Shown piece by piece: positions 1-10,985 of a stretch of DNA of 64,000 nt (its first letter is position 1; each line of letters starts with the position of its first letter). Location of the stretch: the NCBI GenBank assembly GCA_022478985.1, contig JAKSZP010010596.1, forward strand, positions 124,001 to 188,000, in the 5' to 3' direction. The DNA is from Massospora cicadina. Taxonomy: Eukaryota > Entomophthoromycota > Entomophthoromycetes > Entomophthorales > Entomophthoraceae. Both the position numbers and the translations under genes were made by a program. Below the pieces are notes generated by a model that saw only the letters and a program-made list of their open reading frames with translations, did no database searches and was not told where the DNA came from.

Positions 1-746
1 CACTGACCTTTGGGGTTAAGTCATCTTGCAAGGTATTATTTATTGGTTTAGAAATTGGACAATCTCATGAGATTGGTAAATCTAGACATCTCTATCTAAA
101 ATGGGAGAGATAATGAACAAAACACTTTCTGCTTTATATTTAGTGCCCCAAACCTGATATAAAAGGATAGCTTCTTGCCATAAAACTATATTTTTACATT
201 CAAGTTAAATTAATATATATAGCAATTGACCAGTATAAAACAAAGATACCCACAAACCATTCACATGCCATTATTTTAACCAACCATTTCTACAATGCCA
301 CAGCAAACACATACTAGTATCCTACATCACTGCTTTCACTAGTTTCCTTTTTGTGGCTTATTAGTTTGCCAGAGGCCATATCTAAGGTCAGCCTTATTTC
401 AGATAAAGCATATACATTTGCCCATATGTGTTTTTACACTAGTAGTTCAACTCTGGACAACTGAGTGTAGGTGAAGGGAGATCATTGAGTATAGGCATCC
501 TCAGGTGATTACATGATATAAAGTGGATTTCCCAACTACGCATATACCTGGAGCATAATAAATCCCTGTGGGAGCAAACAGGCTCTCAAGGGTAGAGGAC
601 AAGGATTATTAGATGATTAACTCTTTTAGACTTGGTATTGGACAGTACTGAATGCTAAACCACCCAAATTGAGATAACCATATGGGTTGAAGGTTTCATT
701 GCTGGAAAATGCATATATTATTGGTCTACCCTGGACCTATTTGCTT
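1..746. other. AT-rich flank without a recognisable gene
   Basis: I see no open frame with a recognisable protein motif, no RNA gene and no clear repeat here. It is the left-hand target DNA of element A; its last five bases (747-751, GGTTT) are repeated on the far side of that element. Confidence 0.5.
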
Positions 747-751
747 GGTTT

Positions 752-1548
752 TGTCACAGCTAGTGACATATTTCCTGGAATTAACCGCCCTTCTAAAGCC
801 AATTCCAACAAGCCCTTGGGGCAGAGACCAGAACCTAAGGGTCACCAATGACCTATCTAAGGTCATTGACAAAAAATGAGGTTTGGCTTTGCCAGCCAGG
901 GATGAGGAAAACGGCTTATTTGAGGCAAAGCCCAGGCGGGAATTGAACTTGACACCCAGAAAATCACAAGATATGAGGTTACAAAATCTGGACAAATTCA
1001 AATTTTTTAATTTTGTTGAAAAACGACGAATTTGTAGCTCATATCAGATTCAAACAACAATTGGAATTTTTTGAAGCAATCCCCTAAAATAAGTTCCAAG
1101 ATGAGAAAGGCTTTGCTTTTCTCAGATATTCTGATCACTCTAATAAAGTCTAGGAATTTTGGGCCAATTTCCTGTATAATTTTTGTTTCCTTGAAAAAAA
1201 TATACTTCTCCAAAGATCTGTGATGGCTGGAGTTCATTTTCCTCTCTGGTTTGCACCCTCTTCTGTATGTGAGCCCTCCACCCACTCCGCCACCTATTCC
1301 GCCAGCTCCGCCTCCTCCTATTTTTCTGTCCTTTGCCTTGGATCTTATGCCACCCTTCCCAGCTCCCAGGGCCTCTTGTCCTTGATGGTTGTGGCCAGTT
1401 TGGTGTGCGTTTTTCTCCACAGATTTATATGAAAACACAATACTGACTGTTTAGGATGTCTCTTCATTTTGTTAGGTCACTTGCCTTATATCACTTTTGG
1501 CCTGTGTCTTTCCCTCCAGCGACCTCCAGCGCTCCAGTTTCCCTGACA
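752..1548 (+). repeat. Element A 5' LTR
   Basis: 797 bp, matched along its whole length by 6529-7329. Differences are mostly single transitions plus a few 1-4-base indels. It starts TGTCAC and ends CCTGACA. An AATAAAG at about 1140 could serve as a polyadenylation signal but this is unproven. Confidence 0.93.
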
Positions 1549-3060
1549 TTATTAGAGAAAATCCTGTAACTTTTTGTGAGTTTTTTCTACTGTTGGGTGG
1601 CTAGAGTTAGCAAAATCCTCTCAGAATAGATACTCGTTAAAGCGGTCCACTGGGCTGATACTTTTGTATCCCTTCTGGCCTTGGTTGTTACCTTCCTCAA
1701 AGGGTGTGCTGAGGGTGCTGCGCGGCTCCCCTCACTCAAGACGCTCATAAATTGTGCAGTACCTGCCACTACCAGTCTCAATCTCCACTTTTAACATGAT
1801 TCCAAATTTAAAAATTAGATCTTCAACACGTTGTCCAGCCTTAGGGCACGCCAGAAGTCTCAAGGCAAGGACTTAGCTGACGTCCTCCTCCTCCAGCTGC
1901 TGCCCCTTGAGATTTCAGAGGGAGCTCACCAATAGTTACTCTCCACGGGTGAGAATAAAAGATCCCTCCTGGAATCTCTCCCAGCGTTGGAAACCTTTGT
2001 CAAGCCCTGAGAGTATCCTCCTGCTACCTTTGAGGATTATAACTCCTTTGCACACTTGTCCCAAGGAGACCTCACTTCAGCTCAATACTTTGCGCCTGTT
2101 TCAAGAGAGAGCATCAAGGTTGGAATCTCTTGAACAGTTGAAAATGGCCCTTCTCCGCAAGTCTTTAGATAATACTGGTGCTTCCCTTGGCTTATAAAAT
2201 AACCCACCCACCTCCTTATCTGGGACATTCTCCATCCTTGCATCCCTGTTGTCTATCAGCCTCTGTGCCACCAAGCCTAATTGTACCGCTGAACTCCAGA
2301 TTTTAGAACTTGATGACTCCATCACTGTGGGGCACCAGTATGTTTCCTTATCCAGTGGTGACATATCCAGCTGAGACACTGGTCGTTATGGACACTTCCA
2401 ACCTGATTCTACTAGGCCCTACTTCCGTACTCTCCCAGTACCGCTTGGAACCAGCAGTGAGCTCACTGGAAGGTGAGACTGAAACCTCCGTCATAGTTGG
2501 GGGTCCCCTCACTACTGGCCCTGCGCCGCAGCGCTCCACGGAGTACCCCTCACTTTTGTCCTCAAAAGTAGAGGGGGTTACTAAGTCTAACCCATTTGAT
2601 TAAGAGTATTCACTTCCTCCAGGGTATGGACCTGCCGTTGCCATTTTGAAACCTATGCCCTCTTCCCAACCTGTCATCCCAGTTGGCCCAGTTGAACAAC
2701 TCTTTCCTATCACTCCAGAGTCAACACTTGTGGCGGACTCCATCCAGAAACGAGTAGAGATCCATTAGAGGATGATCTAAAAAGAGATAGCTGTGGCTGA
2801 CCCCACCAAAAGCTTGGATGTCCTGACTGATGTAGTCTCATGTGATAAAGACCTTCCTCCCGCTGAACATATAGCATTAAGCTACCCCACACCATTTAAG
2901 TCCCGTGGACAACTTTATGGCAATGTGAAGTCTTTATTAGAAAAATTTTAGGGGATACTCCACATTATACGCCTCCCTCTGGGCTTGGAGCCATCCTGTC
3001 ATCCCTTGGATCTGAGGGAAATAAACCCTCATCTGCTTACTTCTTGTTCATGGCTACCCT
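1549..3060 (+). pseudogene. Element A leader and degenerate gag-like region
   Basis: The stretch between the 5' LTR and the protease should hold the untranslated leader and Gag. Short open pieces occur at 1907-2197 and 2310-2603, interrupted by stops, and neither resembles a capsid that I recognise. No CCHC zinc knuckle (CX2CX4HX4C) is visible in any frame, so Gag either lacked one, as in some fungal chromoviruses, or has lost it. No tRNA-type primer site (TGG...) follows the LTR end at 1549. The Gag assignment rests on position only. Confidence 0.5.
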
Positions 3061-3093
3061 TTCTTTTCAGGGAAGAGCTTTCAAGCACTCGCT

Positions 3094-3306
3094 TTGGTGG
3101 ACACTGGTGCAACTGAAAAATTCATCCGCCAAGAGTTGGCAGAGGCCCTAGAGCTACCCCTGGGAGTTGATCAGCTTGTGAAGGGTGGTGCATCTCAAAC
3201 CATTCCAAGTTACCGTGTGTTAACACCTGTCCCTTCTATTGCAGATGATATTTACTTTGTTGAGAGCTTCTCCTCGATGAAAACCTCCCATATCCTGTTA
3301 TTTTAG
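3094..3306 (+). pseudogene. Element A aspartic protease remnant
   Basis: The frame opens with VDTGATEKFI, the active-site D-T-G-A of a retropepsin, followed by a hydrophobic-rich stretch typical of the family. In an active element this enzyme cuts the Gag-Pol polyprotein inside the virus-like particle. The frame stops after 70 residues. The following sequence (3307-3450) continues the pol linker in other frames. Position directly before reverse transcriptase supports the call. Confidence 0.8.
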
Positions 3307-3599
3307 GGATTGGCTGGTGGCGCCAATTTGACATCGCCACTAACCTCCTAGACTCTACCATGCACTCACAATTTCCTGGTGGAGTCACGGTTACCATCCC
3401 TTGCTTAGATGAGAGTGCCACGGTGCTCCCAGAAGGTGGGGCTCCTCTCCTAAGGTGGGCCTAGCCTCTATTCAACCTAATGACGCCCTGAACCCAACAC
3501 TTACTCTGCAGAATGCATCCGTGGATATGCTGATCTGTTTGATCCCACAAAGGCCCGCCCACTCCCTGAGCACACCAAGTTTGACTTCAAGTCAAGTTG

Positions 3600-4460
3600 A
3601 CTGTGGATCTCATCAAGATATCCTCTCCAATTTACCCTTGTCCCTGAGGGAGGAGGCTGCCTTGGACGCTTGGGTAGACGACATGCTCTCTAAGGGGCAA
3701 ATCTTTAAAAATCCTCATCTGTATGCTCCCCCCTCCTGTTTGTAGAGAAGTTTGATGGCTCACTTCGTCCCTGCATTGATTATGGCAATCTGAACAGCGT
3801 AACAGTGCCTGAACCCCATCTGCTCCCTCTGGAGCAACAGATTGCTCGCTACGTGGAGAAGGCTATGGTGTTCAGAAATCTTGACTTGCCTCAACGCTTT
3901 CAACCATATCCGCATTAAAGAAGGCCAGGAGTGGTTGACTTCTTTTCGCACTTGAAAAGGTATCTACCAGTTTAGGATTATGCTGTTTGGTTTGAAGAAC
4001 GCTCTCACCTGCTTTCAGAGGCTCATTGATGCTGTCTTGAGAGACCTTAAGGGTACTTGCGCGATTGAATACATGGATGACATACTGGTCTTTTCCCCAG
4101 ATGCAGAATATCATGCCCTCCACCTTGTGTCTATCATGGAGAGACTTTCACAGGCAAACTTTACAAAAAAGGCTAGCAAGTGTGAGTTCTTCCAACCCAA
4201 GGTCGAGTTCTTAGGAAACATTATCTTCTCCCATGGTCACATGATTGCCCAAGATAAGGAAGCAGCTATCTGTGATTGGGTTACCCCTCATCTCTCATGG
4301 AGTTACGCAGCTTCCTTAGGACATGTAACTTCCTCAAGAAGTTCACCCCCCAGCTCTCAGAAGTTGCTGTCCCTCTCTACACCACTTCAGGGAAGAAGGT
4401 TTTAGTTGGACCAATAAATGCAACGCTGCATTCCACGCAGTCAATTCCATACTATTGTCT
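3600..4460 (+). pseudogene. Element A reverse transcriptase, frameshifted
   Basis: RNA-dependent DNA polymerase domain of Pol. Successive frames show the fingers motif FDGSLRPCIDYGNLN (from about 3740), then the palm, with FGLKNAL and the catalytic YMDD at 4070-4081 followed by ILVFS, and then the FLG thumb motif near 4210. The catalytic residues are intact, but the domain is spread over three frames with stops, for example at about 3745 and 3955. Decay here looks like random mutation after insertion, not loss of the active site. Confidence 0.88.
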
Positions 4461-4479
4461 ATCCTGGTGTTGGTCATGC

Positions 4480-4990
4480 AGACCCCAGCCGCCCCTTTAT
4501 TGTCACCACTGATGCTTCCAACTTTGTGGTGGGAGCTGCTCTGTTATAAGAGGGAGAGGATGGAGTGGAACGGCCTATTGCTTACTTTTCTAAGAAAATG
4601 ACCCTGGCAGCATAACTATGCAATATATGATAAGGAACTCCTTGCAGTTGTTGAGGCAGTAAAATACTGGCGTCATAATTTGCATGGGTCTAAGTGGCCA
4701 TTTACTGTCTGTACTGACCACAAGGCATTTATGTACTACCGCGCCCCCCAGAAGCTATCCGCTCACCAGTCCCAGTGATTAGAAATCCTATCAGTGTTTG
4801 ACTTCAAATATGACTTCATTAAGGGCACCCAGAACATGTTACCTGATGCTCCATCCCGGAACCCAGCCCTAGCACCTGACCCAGCATTAGTTGACACCCA
4901 CAATACCCAGGTGTTGACTAAGCTGGAACAGGTGAAGGAGAGCCCACTGTCCATCCCCCATTCTGCTTATGATGGGACCTTTGGAAGGTG
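4480..4990 (+). pseudogene. Element A RNase H and connection to integrase
   Basis: RNase H degrades the RNA strand during reverse transcription. TTDASN with the first catalytic Asp at 4511-4513 is present, then a KELLAVVEA-like helix near 4640 and TDHKAF near 4714. The domain ends with a QNMLPDAPSR motif near 4835, typical of the end of Ty3-type RNase H. In-frame stops at about 4550, 4614 and 4780 break it. Confidence 0.83.
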
Positions 4991-5052
4991 ATACTGACAC
5001 CTCTTCCCATGTTAGGTTGTCCCAACCTCTGTCAGCTGACTAAGATAAGATT

Positions 5053-6225
5053 ATGCAGGCCTGCCATAGAAATGACGAATCCCTGGACAAAGGCTACCAG
5101 TTGATGGATGGGGTCATCCTCCATCAGGGCAAGTGGTGGGTACCTCCTGGACCCCTGCGTGAGGAAGTGATCCGTGAAGCTCATGACTCTCCAACTGCTG
5201 GCCACCCTGGCAAGGACAAGACGATTGAGTTAGTCCACCGCTCTTACAGTTGGAAAGGTATTTCCACTGATGTGGCAAAATTTACAAAGTCCTTCTTGAC
5301 GTGCAATCGGTCAAATCCAAGCCGCCTGAAGAGTGCTTGATTACTTGTTCCCCTCCAAGCTGCTGAGGGCCCTTGGACATCAGTGTCTGTCAATTTTATT
5401 GTGAAACTTCCCTTGTACCAGGGTTATGATGCAGTAATGGTTGTGGTGGACCGTTTCACAAATATGGCTCACTTCATCCTCTGCAACACCACCATTACTT
5501 CAGTTGAGACAGCCCGCCTCTTTGTAGAACACATCTTTTGCTTACATGGTCTCCCAAGGAGATTATCAGTGATTGGGGCCCACAATTCACCGCTCAGTTC
5601 TGGGAAGCCCTGCTTTCCATCCTCAGCATCCGCCCCTGCCGCTCCACAGCCTTCCACCCCCCAGTCAGATGGACAGATGGAGAGGGTGAACCAAGGTTTG
5701 GAGCAATTCTTGCGTAGTTATTCCAATGCTGAACAGAACAATTGGTCCTCTCACCTCTCACTGGCGCAAATTGCTTATAATAACCTTACCCATGCCTCTA
5801 CAGGCACTTCCCCCTTCTTTGCAAATTACGATTAAAACCCCAGTTTCAACCTAAGTCCGCGGATTGAGTCCACCATCATCGCTGCCAATGAGCGTGATAA
5901 AGAGCTCAGGACATACATCAGGCAGTGAGGGACCATCTTGTTGATGCTGTGAGGATCTACAAAGCATATGCTAATCGAAAGCACCATGAAGGACCTGAGT
6001 ATAAGCCTGGTGACTTGGTCATGGTCAACGCCAAGAATATCCACCTGAAGCAACCCTGCCACAAGATAGGTCCCAAGCGTGTTGGACCCTTCAAGATCCT
6101 CAAGAAAGTTGGTCCATCAGCTTACTATGTTGACTTACCCCCCTCAATCAAAGTGTTCAGCACCTTAAATGAATGCCTCCTGACCCCCTTCAATGGTCTC
6201 ATGCCACCTCACCCAGATTCCGTGA
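5053..6225 (+). pseudogene. Element A integrase with zinc, catalytic and GPY/F modules
   Basis: Inserts the cDNA copy into the genome. An N-terminal zinc module lies at 5053-5340; its H-H pair is visible, but the first Cys of the CxxC pair is replaced (SFLTCNR). In the catalytic core the first acidic site appears as Asn (VNFIVKL, codon 5392-5394), the second Asp (SDWGPQF, 5571-5573) lies in another frame, and the Glu (MERVNQ, 5680-5682) is back in the first frame. The C-terminal GPY/F-like module (KRVGPFKIL) lies near 6075. A 5835 stop and two frameshifts separate the parts. Confidence 0.85.
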
Positions 6226-6231
6226 TAGTGG

Positions 6232-6789
6232 ATGGTGAACCCCAATATGAGATTGATGCTGTTCTTGCTTCTGCCTATCCTGAGCAGCCTGCAATACTTG
6301 GTGTCCTGGAAAGGATATGATGAGACAGAGAACAGCTGGGTATCTTATTGGGACATGACCAATGCTCAGGACCTAATCCATGACTTCCACTCTAGATTCC
6401 CAGATGCCGCAGGACCTGACAGCCAAGCCTCTTTAGCTGCCATGAAGCTACCCACTCCCCACAAGAACTTTGCCCTGGCCAATGTCCCCTCAGGTGGTGT
6501 AGAACCCCATCCAAGAATAGAGGGTGATGTCACAGCTAGTGACATATTTCCTGGAATTAACCGCCCTTCTAAAGCCAAGTCCAACAAGCCCTTGGGGCAG
6601 AGACCAGAACCCCTAAGGGTCACCAATGACCTATCTAAGGTCATTGACAAAAAATGGGGTTTGGCTTTGCCAGCCAGGGATGAGGAAAACGGCTTATTTG
6701 AGGCAAAGCCCAGGCGGGAATTGAACTTGACACCCAGAAAATCACAAGATATGAGGTTACAAAATCTGGACAAATTCAAATTTTTTTAA
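6232..6789 (+). pseudogene. Element A chromodomain tail of Pol, open into the 3' LTR
   Basis: A chromodomain binds histone tails and steers chromovirus integration. The first strand (QYEIDAVL) sits near 6243 in the preceding frame. After a frameshift between about 6270 and 6290 the core LQYLVSWKGYDETENSWV follows, with the aromatic-cage W and the ENSW motif. The frame then stays open through a low-complexity Pro/Ala stretch, crosses the LTR start at 6529 and stops at 6789, so the last 87 codons are LTR sequence. Confidence 0.8.
6516..6528 (+). promoter_or_regulatory. Element A polypurine tract
   Basis: The purine-rich run AGAATAGAGGGTGA lies directly before the 3' LTR start (TGTCAC), where plus-strand DNA synthesis is primed. 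It overlaps the coding frame of the Pol tail. Element C has the same GGGTGA next to its 3' LTR. Confidence 0.65.
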
Positions 6790-7329
6790 TTCTGTTGAAA
6801 AACGACGAATTTGTAGCTCATATCAGATTCAAACAACAATTGGAATTTTTTGAAGCAATCCCCTAAAATAAGTTCCAAGATGAGAAAGGCTTTGCTTTTC
6901 TCAGATATTCTGATCACTCTAATAAAGTATAGGAATTTTTGGGCCAATTTCCTGTATAATTTTTGTTTCCTTGAAAAAAATATACTTCTCCAAAGATCTG
7001 TGATGACTGGAGTTCATTTCCTCTCTGATTTGCACCCTCTTCTGTATGTGAGCCCTCCACCCACTGCCACCTATTCCGCCAGCTCCGCCTCCTCCTATTT
7101 TTCTGTCCTTTGCCTTGGATCTTATGCCACCCTTCCCAGCTCCCAGGGCCTCTTGTCCTTGATGGTTGTGGCCAGTTTGGTGTGCGTTTTTCTCCACAGA
7201 TTTATATGGAAACACAATACTAACCGTTTAGGACGTCTCTTCATTTTGCTGGGTCACTTGGCTTTGTTGTATCACCTTTGACCTGTGTCTTTCCCTCCAG
7301 CGGCCTCCTGAGCTCTAGTTTCCCTGACA
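6529..7329 (+). repeat. Element A 3' LTR
   Basis: 801 bp, the partner of 752-1548. It ends CCCTGACA, after which GGTTT repeats the left target site. Compared with the 5' copy it shows scattered transitions and indels such as 2 extra C at about 6610. Confidence 0.93.
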
Positions 7330-7334
7330 GGTTT

Positions 7335-8229
7335 TTCCAGAGTTTGGGTATTGGTTTCCACACTTGTTGTGAAAGATGAGCCAGTGATGGTGATTGAGCA
7401 GAGAGGCGATCTCCAAATTATTGGACGGGGACACCAGTGGAGCCTCTACTATAATGAATCTCAAATTTGTGACAAACAAAAAATTCATATGGCACAAAAC
7501 TTAAAACCTCAAAAATAATTGGTTAAGGCCCCTTGATAAGCACTTATCTAACTAGTTTCCTTGGCTGCAACTGAGGAAATTAGTAAATGATTTTAACTAA
7601 CCTTGATATGAGTAGATCATATATATGTATATAAAACAAAATCAGGAAGAAGTTAAAAAAGATTGTATTTAATGCACTTCTTGATCTAGTAATAATTAAC
7701 TAGCACGTCCATAAAGTGATACTTTATCAAGGCACATACTTAATCAACACATATTTGACCTTTATAAGACTTAACAAAGCATCTTAGCCTCAGTAAAATC
7801 CCTAGACCTTACATAGCAAATAAATTAAAGACAAACTTAGATTAAAAACTTTGCTCCTTGGCTATAAAATTTTATATAAAACAGCACAATATGTTTTTGA
7901 GAAATAAGCCAATACCTACCAGCATGTAACTCAAAATTTAAAGCCCAAAAGATCAGCAGTTTTATAATATGGGAAAACCTTAGCACCTAGTGCTAAAAAG
8001 GGACAAAAACAAAGATTAGTGAATCCCCCTTCTGGTTGGTATCACCTAGTGCTAAAAGAAGGACAATTCGCAATAGAAAACAAATTTATCAAATAAAATA
8101 AAATATAACTTTATAAATTATAACAAACATAGATGACTATATAGAATATATGATATATCACCAAGACTTTAATAAATCTTATTTCTGTGTATTTTTAGCT
8201 AAAAGCCATATGTCATGTCTACTACTAAT
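7335..8229. other. Spacer between elements A and B
   Basis: AT-rich DNA with no recognisable gene. The only structure I see is a palindromic motif (TTAGCAC-CTA-GTGCTAA, 7980-7996) whose right part, CACCTAGTGCTAAAA, recurs 59 bases later at 8043-8057. Confidence 0.5.
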
Positions 8230-9159
8230 TGTTGGGATTTGCCTATATTTCCAGATTCCAAGGTTAGAAAATCTGCTGATCAGCTAGGGAATAAGTACCA
8301 CTAGCAGATGATTTTGATATTGGATGATTTTAATATCAGTTTAATGATGCCAGCAGATTTTGGGATAATTCTCCAGGTTTGGATCCACTGGGGTTGATCT
8401 GAGAAAATGCCTAAGATCTCTCCAGGCAGAGTTGCTGATGGAATTAATTCATCTGATAGTTAATCATTGATTAACTATTATAAGTGCTAATTTGGATCAG
8501 TTGGGTTTTATCTCCAACTTATTGGGGATTTATTTAGGGGTTTTTAGCCGAGTGATGCCACCTGCAACTAGAAAAAGACCAATTGGTTTGGAATTTGCCA
8601 TAATTGGTAAATAGTCCCATTATCTAAGCAGCTCACTAGCCAAATGTGGTTGGTTCACTATGATTGAGCAGAAAATCAGAGACACGTTCTCTTGCTCTTT
8701 CCATTTTAGGTTTCTGGGATGTCCAATGAAGGAATCATTAGCGTAATGGAGAGCTTATTGCTAGAAGAGACCTCAAAGGAAATTTAATGGCAACGGCTGT
8801 CATCTCATTTCTGAGGCGCCAAAAGAGGAGTTGGGCACCAAATTTCCATATAAATTAACTAGTTTTCTATAAAAAATAAAGCAGTTCTATTCATCTTTAG
8901 GTTATCAAGTTTTAATACACCTAACTTTTGACTCCTTTATGTAATAAAGAGTAAGGATAAGATATCCTTATAAGCTAAGCAGATCTACAAAGACTCAGCA
9001 TTATGGGAATTAAGGCCAAGAACCTCTGAATCCAAGTATTATTAAGTTCTGCCAGAAAGGGGAATAAGTTCCTATTTATCAGTATAATCAGCATCAAGTG
9101 GAGAATTTCAAATTTAGCATTGGACCACCTATCAACCTGGTTTATCTATATCCAGCTAT
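8230..9159 (+). repeat. Element B 5' LTR, left part
   Basis: Matches 20679-21604 of the 3' LTR through many shared blocks, for example GGAATTAATTCATCTGATAG, and an AATAAAGCAGTTCTATTCAT block near 8876 and 21325. It breaks off at CAGCTAT where another sequence begins, and resumes at 10786. Confidence 0.88.
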
Positions 9160-10785
9160 TGTCAGGGATACGGCATATGAAGTTTAGACTGTTCTGCCAG
9201 TTGGGATGCAAAAGCACTCAAAATGCAAGCTAGAATGCTAGAGGCATTGTTGCTTAGATGATGTTGGCTTGTGTGTGGAGATGTGTGACAATTAAGCGTA
9301 AGTGAATTGTGAGCGTAAAAAGGAACCTGGCAAGAAACCAGGCTGTTATAACTCCAGACCCAGTGGGCCTTGCTGCAGGGAGTTGAGTAGTTGAAATTTT
9401 CTGTTTTGGTACCCTTCATATGAGATTTGGAATAAAAATGGAGTGAGGGGGCGGATCCTTGTTTGTAGTGAAGACAAATGGGCCCATGGGTTTCCAATAT
9501 CCAGCTGGCGGAGGGCCTCAACAATAGGGTTGAATTCCAGAAGTTTCTTACAAGATAAGCCCAGTTGACTATGGTAGGAGCTACAGTTACTATTATGACT
9601 GGTATTTCACAGCCAATATGGGGCCTAAGGGGCCACATCGTTAGGGCCATAAGGAGTTTAACAAGAAAAAATTTGAATTAAATCAAAAATTGGGAACTCA
9701 AGGAGATTTTAATGGATGGTAAATTAAGAAAATCAACCACCAATTTCCTCAGTGTGTTATGACTGCTTAAATAGATAATTGATTTGGTAATAAATTAGTA
9801 AAGTATGGGATTGGGGTTCTCAAGGTTTGATCTAACCTGGAAAACTTTAAAGAGAGGGGGAAAATGACTTTCAATATAAACTGACCTCAAAGAAGTCAGA
9901 GGTGGGCCAAGTCACTGTCATTTTGACCCCAGACGCACAACTTGTGGTTTCACTGCATTTCTAATGGTTAGCGCAACAGCATCTCACCTGACGGGCAACA
10001 TGAATCTCCCAAGGCCACCTCACATAGGGGCGGTCCCAAATGGCTAAAAACGGGTTTGGGATACTCAACCCGCCCACACCCAGTCACTTTGGCATCCGTT
10101 TATCCAAGTGAGATGCATTGAATGACAATGCTGATTTTTGAGGGGAGTGTTTCAAGTTATTGGCAACATTCAATGATGGAGGTACATGCCTGTCAATCTT
10201 TTTCCCTGATGTTTTTGAGTGTAGTTCTGAATAAGTAACAACATTACCCAACGGCCTGATGCCATTGACAATTTCTTTTGAGAATTCATCACTGGAAACT
10301 CTTCTTAAGAGGTACACGCCCATCAGATTTGTCTCCAATGTTTTTAAAGCAGGTTTTGAACCAATGACAATGTTTCCCAATAGCCCAATGCCAAAGGCGA
10401 GTTTTTATGAGGATTTGACACTTGATTCCTCATTTAATGAATGAGTGATCCCGATGGGCTTTGTTTCTGAGGATTTAAGGCTTCCAGACCTTAATTTTGA
10501 GGACTCAGTGCCATTGACTACATAAGAACCTTTCACCCATGGGGGTGGCAACTTGCAATTATTTCGGTGAAAATATCCTCAATTTGTCATATTAATTCAG
10601 CGGAGGCAATTGTGGGGACATGGGATGTAATCTTCAGAGGAAGGGCTGTTACCCAACGCTTGTCTACCACATGGGTGAGATCACCCTGTGAGATGAGAGA
10701 GACAGCTGCCCTCTTCAGACCCTTTTTAGTGGTGAATGGAAACACTGCCCAGTCTAGGAAGAGGGGACGCTCCCCCAGACTTATA
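9160..10785. mobile_element. LTR-like insertion inside the element B 5' LTR
   Basis: 1626 bp absent from the 3' LTR of B. GCTAT flanks it at 9155-9159 and 10786-10790 as a target duplication. It starts TGTCAGGG like an LTR but ends CTTATA rather than TGACA, which could be a decayed end. It may be a solo LTR of an unrelated family or a non-autonomous element. A weakly periodic stretch at 10240-10520 repeats CAATG/CCAATGCC-type words. Confidence 0.6.
9162..9650 (-). CDS. Unrecognised 162-residue open frame
   Basis: The longest clean open frame in the 9160-10785 insertion. The product is rich in Ser, His and Leu with no motif I can name, no zinc-binding pattern and no clear membrane segment. 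It ends within a few bases of the insertion boundary. In a solo LTR it would be a chance frame; in a non-autonomous element it might be real. I lean towards chance. Confidence 0.2.
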   Translation of the reverse strand: MALTMWPLRPHIGCEIPVIIVTVAPTIVNWAYLVRNFWNSTLLLRPSASWILETHGPICLHYKQGSAPSLHFYSKSHMKGTKTENFNYSTPCSKAHWVWSYNSLVSCQVPFYAHNSLTLNCHTSPHTSQHHLSNNASSILACILSAFASQLAEQSKLHMPYP

Positions 10786-10923
10786 GCTATAGATGATAGT
10801 CTCCATACTATTATCAATTATATATCTATATTAATATCAATTAACATGAATTGTGCACATAATAAAAGAAACTGTGCAGTTAATCTCTAGGGACTAGTAT
10901 CAGAGGAACCTCAGATTTTAACA
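10786..10923 (+). repeat. Element B 5' LTR, right part
   Basis: Resumes the LTR after the insertion: ATGATAGTCTCCATACTATTA matches 21608 onward, and the LTR ends TTTTAACA at 10923. Left and right parts together give about 1063 bp, against 1066 bp for the 3' LTR. Confidence 0.88.
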
Positions 10924-10925
10924 AT

Positions 10926-10943
10926 TGGTGCTCACTACAGGGG
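10926..10943 (+). promoter_or_regulatory. Element B primer-binding site
   Basis: TGGTGCTCACTACAGGGG begins two bases after the LTR end, the normal place for the tRNA 3' end to prime minus-strand synthesis. The TGG pairs with the CCA of the tRNA. The same core is found next to the LTRs of elements C, E and F. Confidence 0.75.
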
Positions 10944-10985
10944 TAGTTGAATAAGAAAAGCCAATTCTAGTGGAACCACATCCAT

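Larger units (their letters stand above)
752..7329 (+). mobile_element. Element A: complete Ty3/gypsy chromovirus with two LTRs
   Basis: A 6.58-kb LTR retrotransposon. Both LTRs start TGTCA and end TGACA, a perfect short inverted repeat. The 5-bp target duplication GGTTT is at 747-751 and 7330-7334, so both ends are certain. Internal order is gag-like region, aspartic protease, reverse transcriptase, RNase H, integrase, chromodomain, which is the Ty3/gypsy order; the C-terminal chromodomain places it with chromoviruses. Stops and frameshifts break every domain, so it cannot encode its own enzymes. The LTR pair is about 96-97% identical by eye, making this the youngest complete element in the window. 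No other element is nested inside it. Confidence 0.93.

Noticed and set aside
1007..1438. 143-residue minus-strand frame in the element A LTR, Gly-rich
   Set aside because: It is antisense to the LTR, repeated in part in the other LTR with changes that do not respect codons, and has no recognisable motif.
9930..10080. tRNA-like text (TGGTTAGCGCAACAG... with GAATCTCCC) inside the 9160-10785 insertion
   Set aside because: The D-arm words are suggestive, but the B box is poor and no cloverleaf can be drawn; not listed as an RNA gene.
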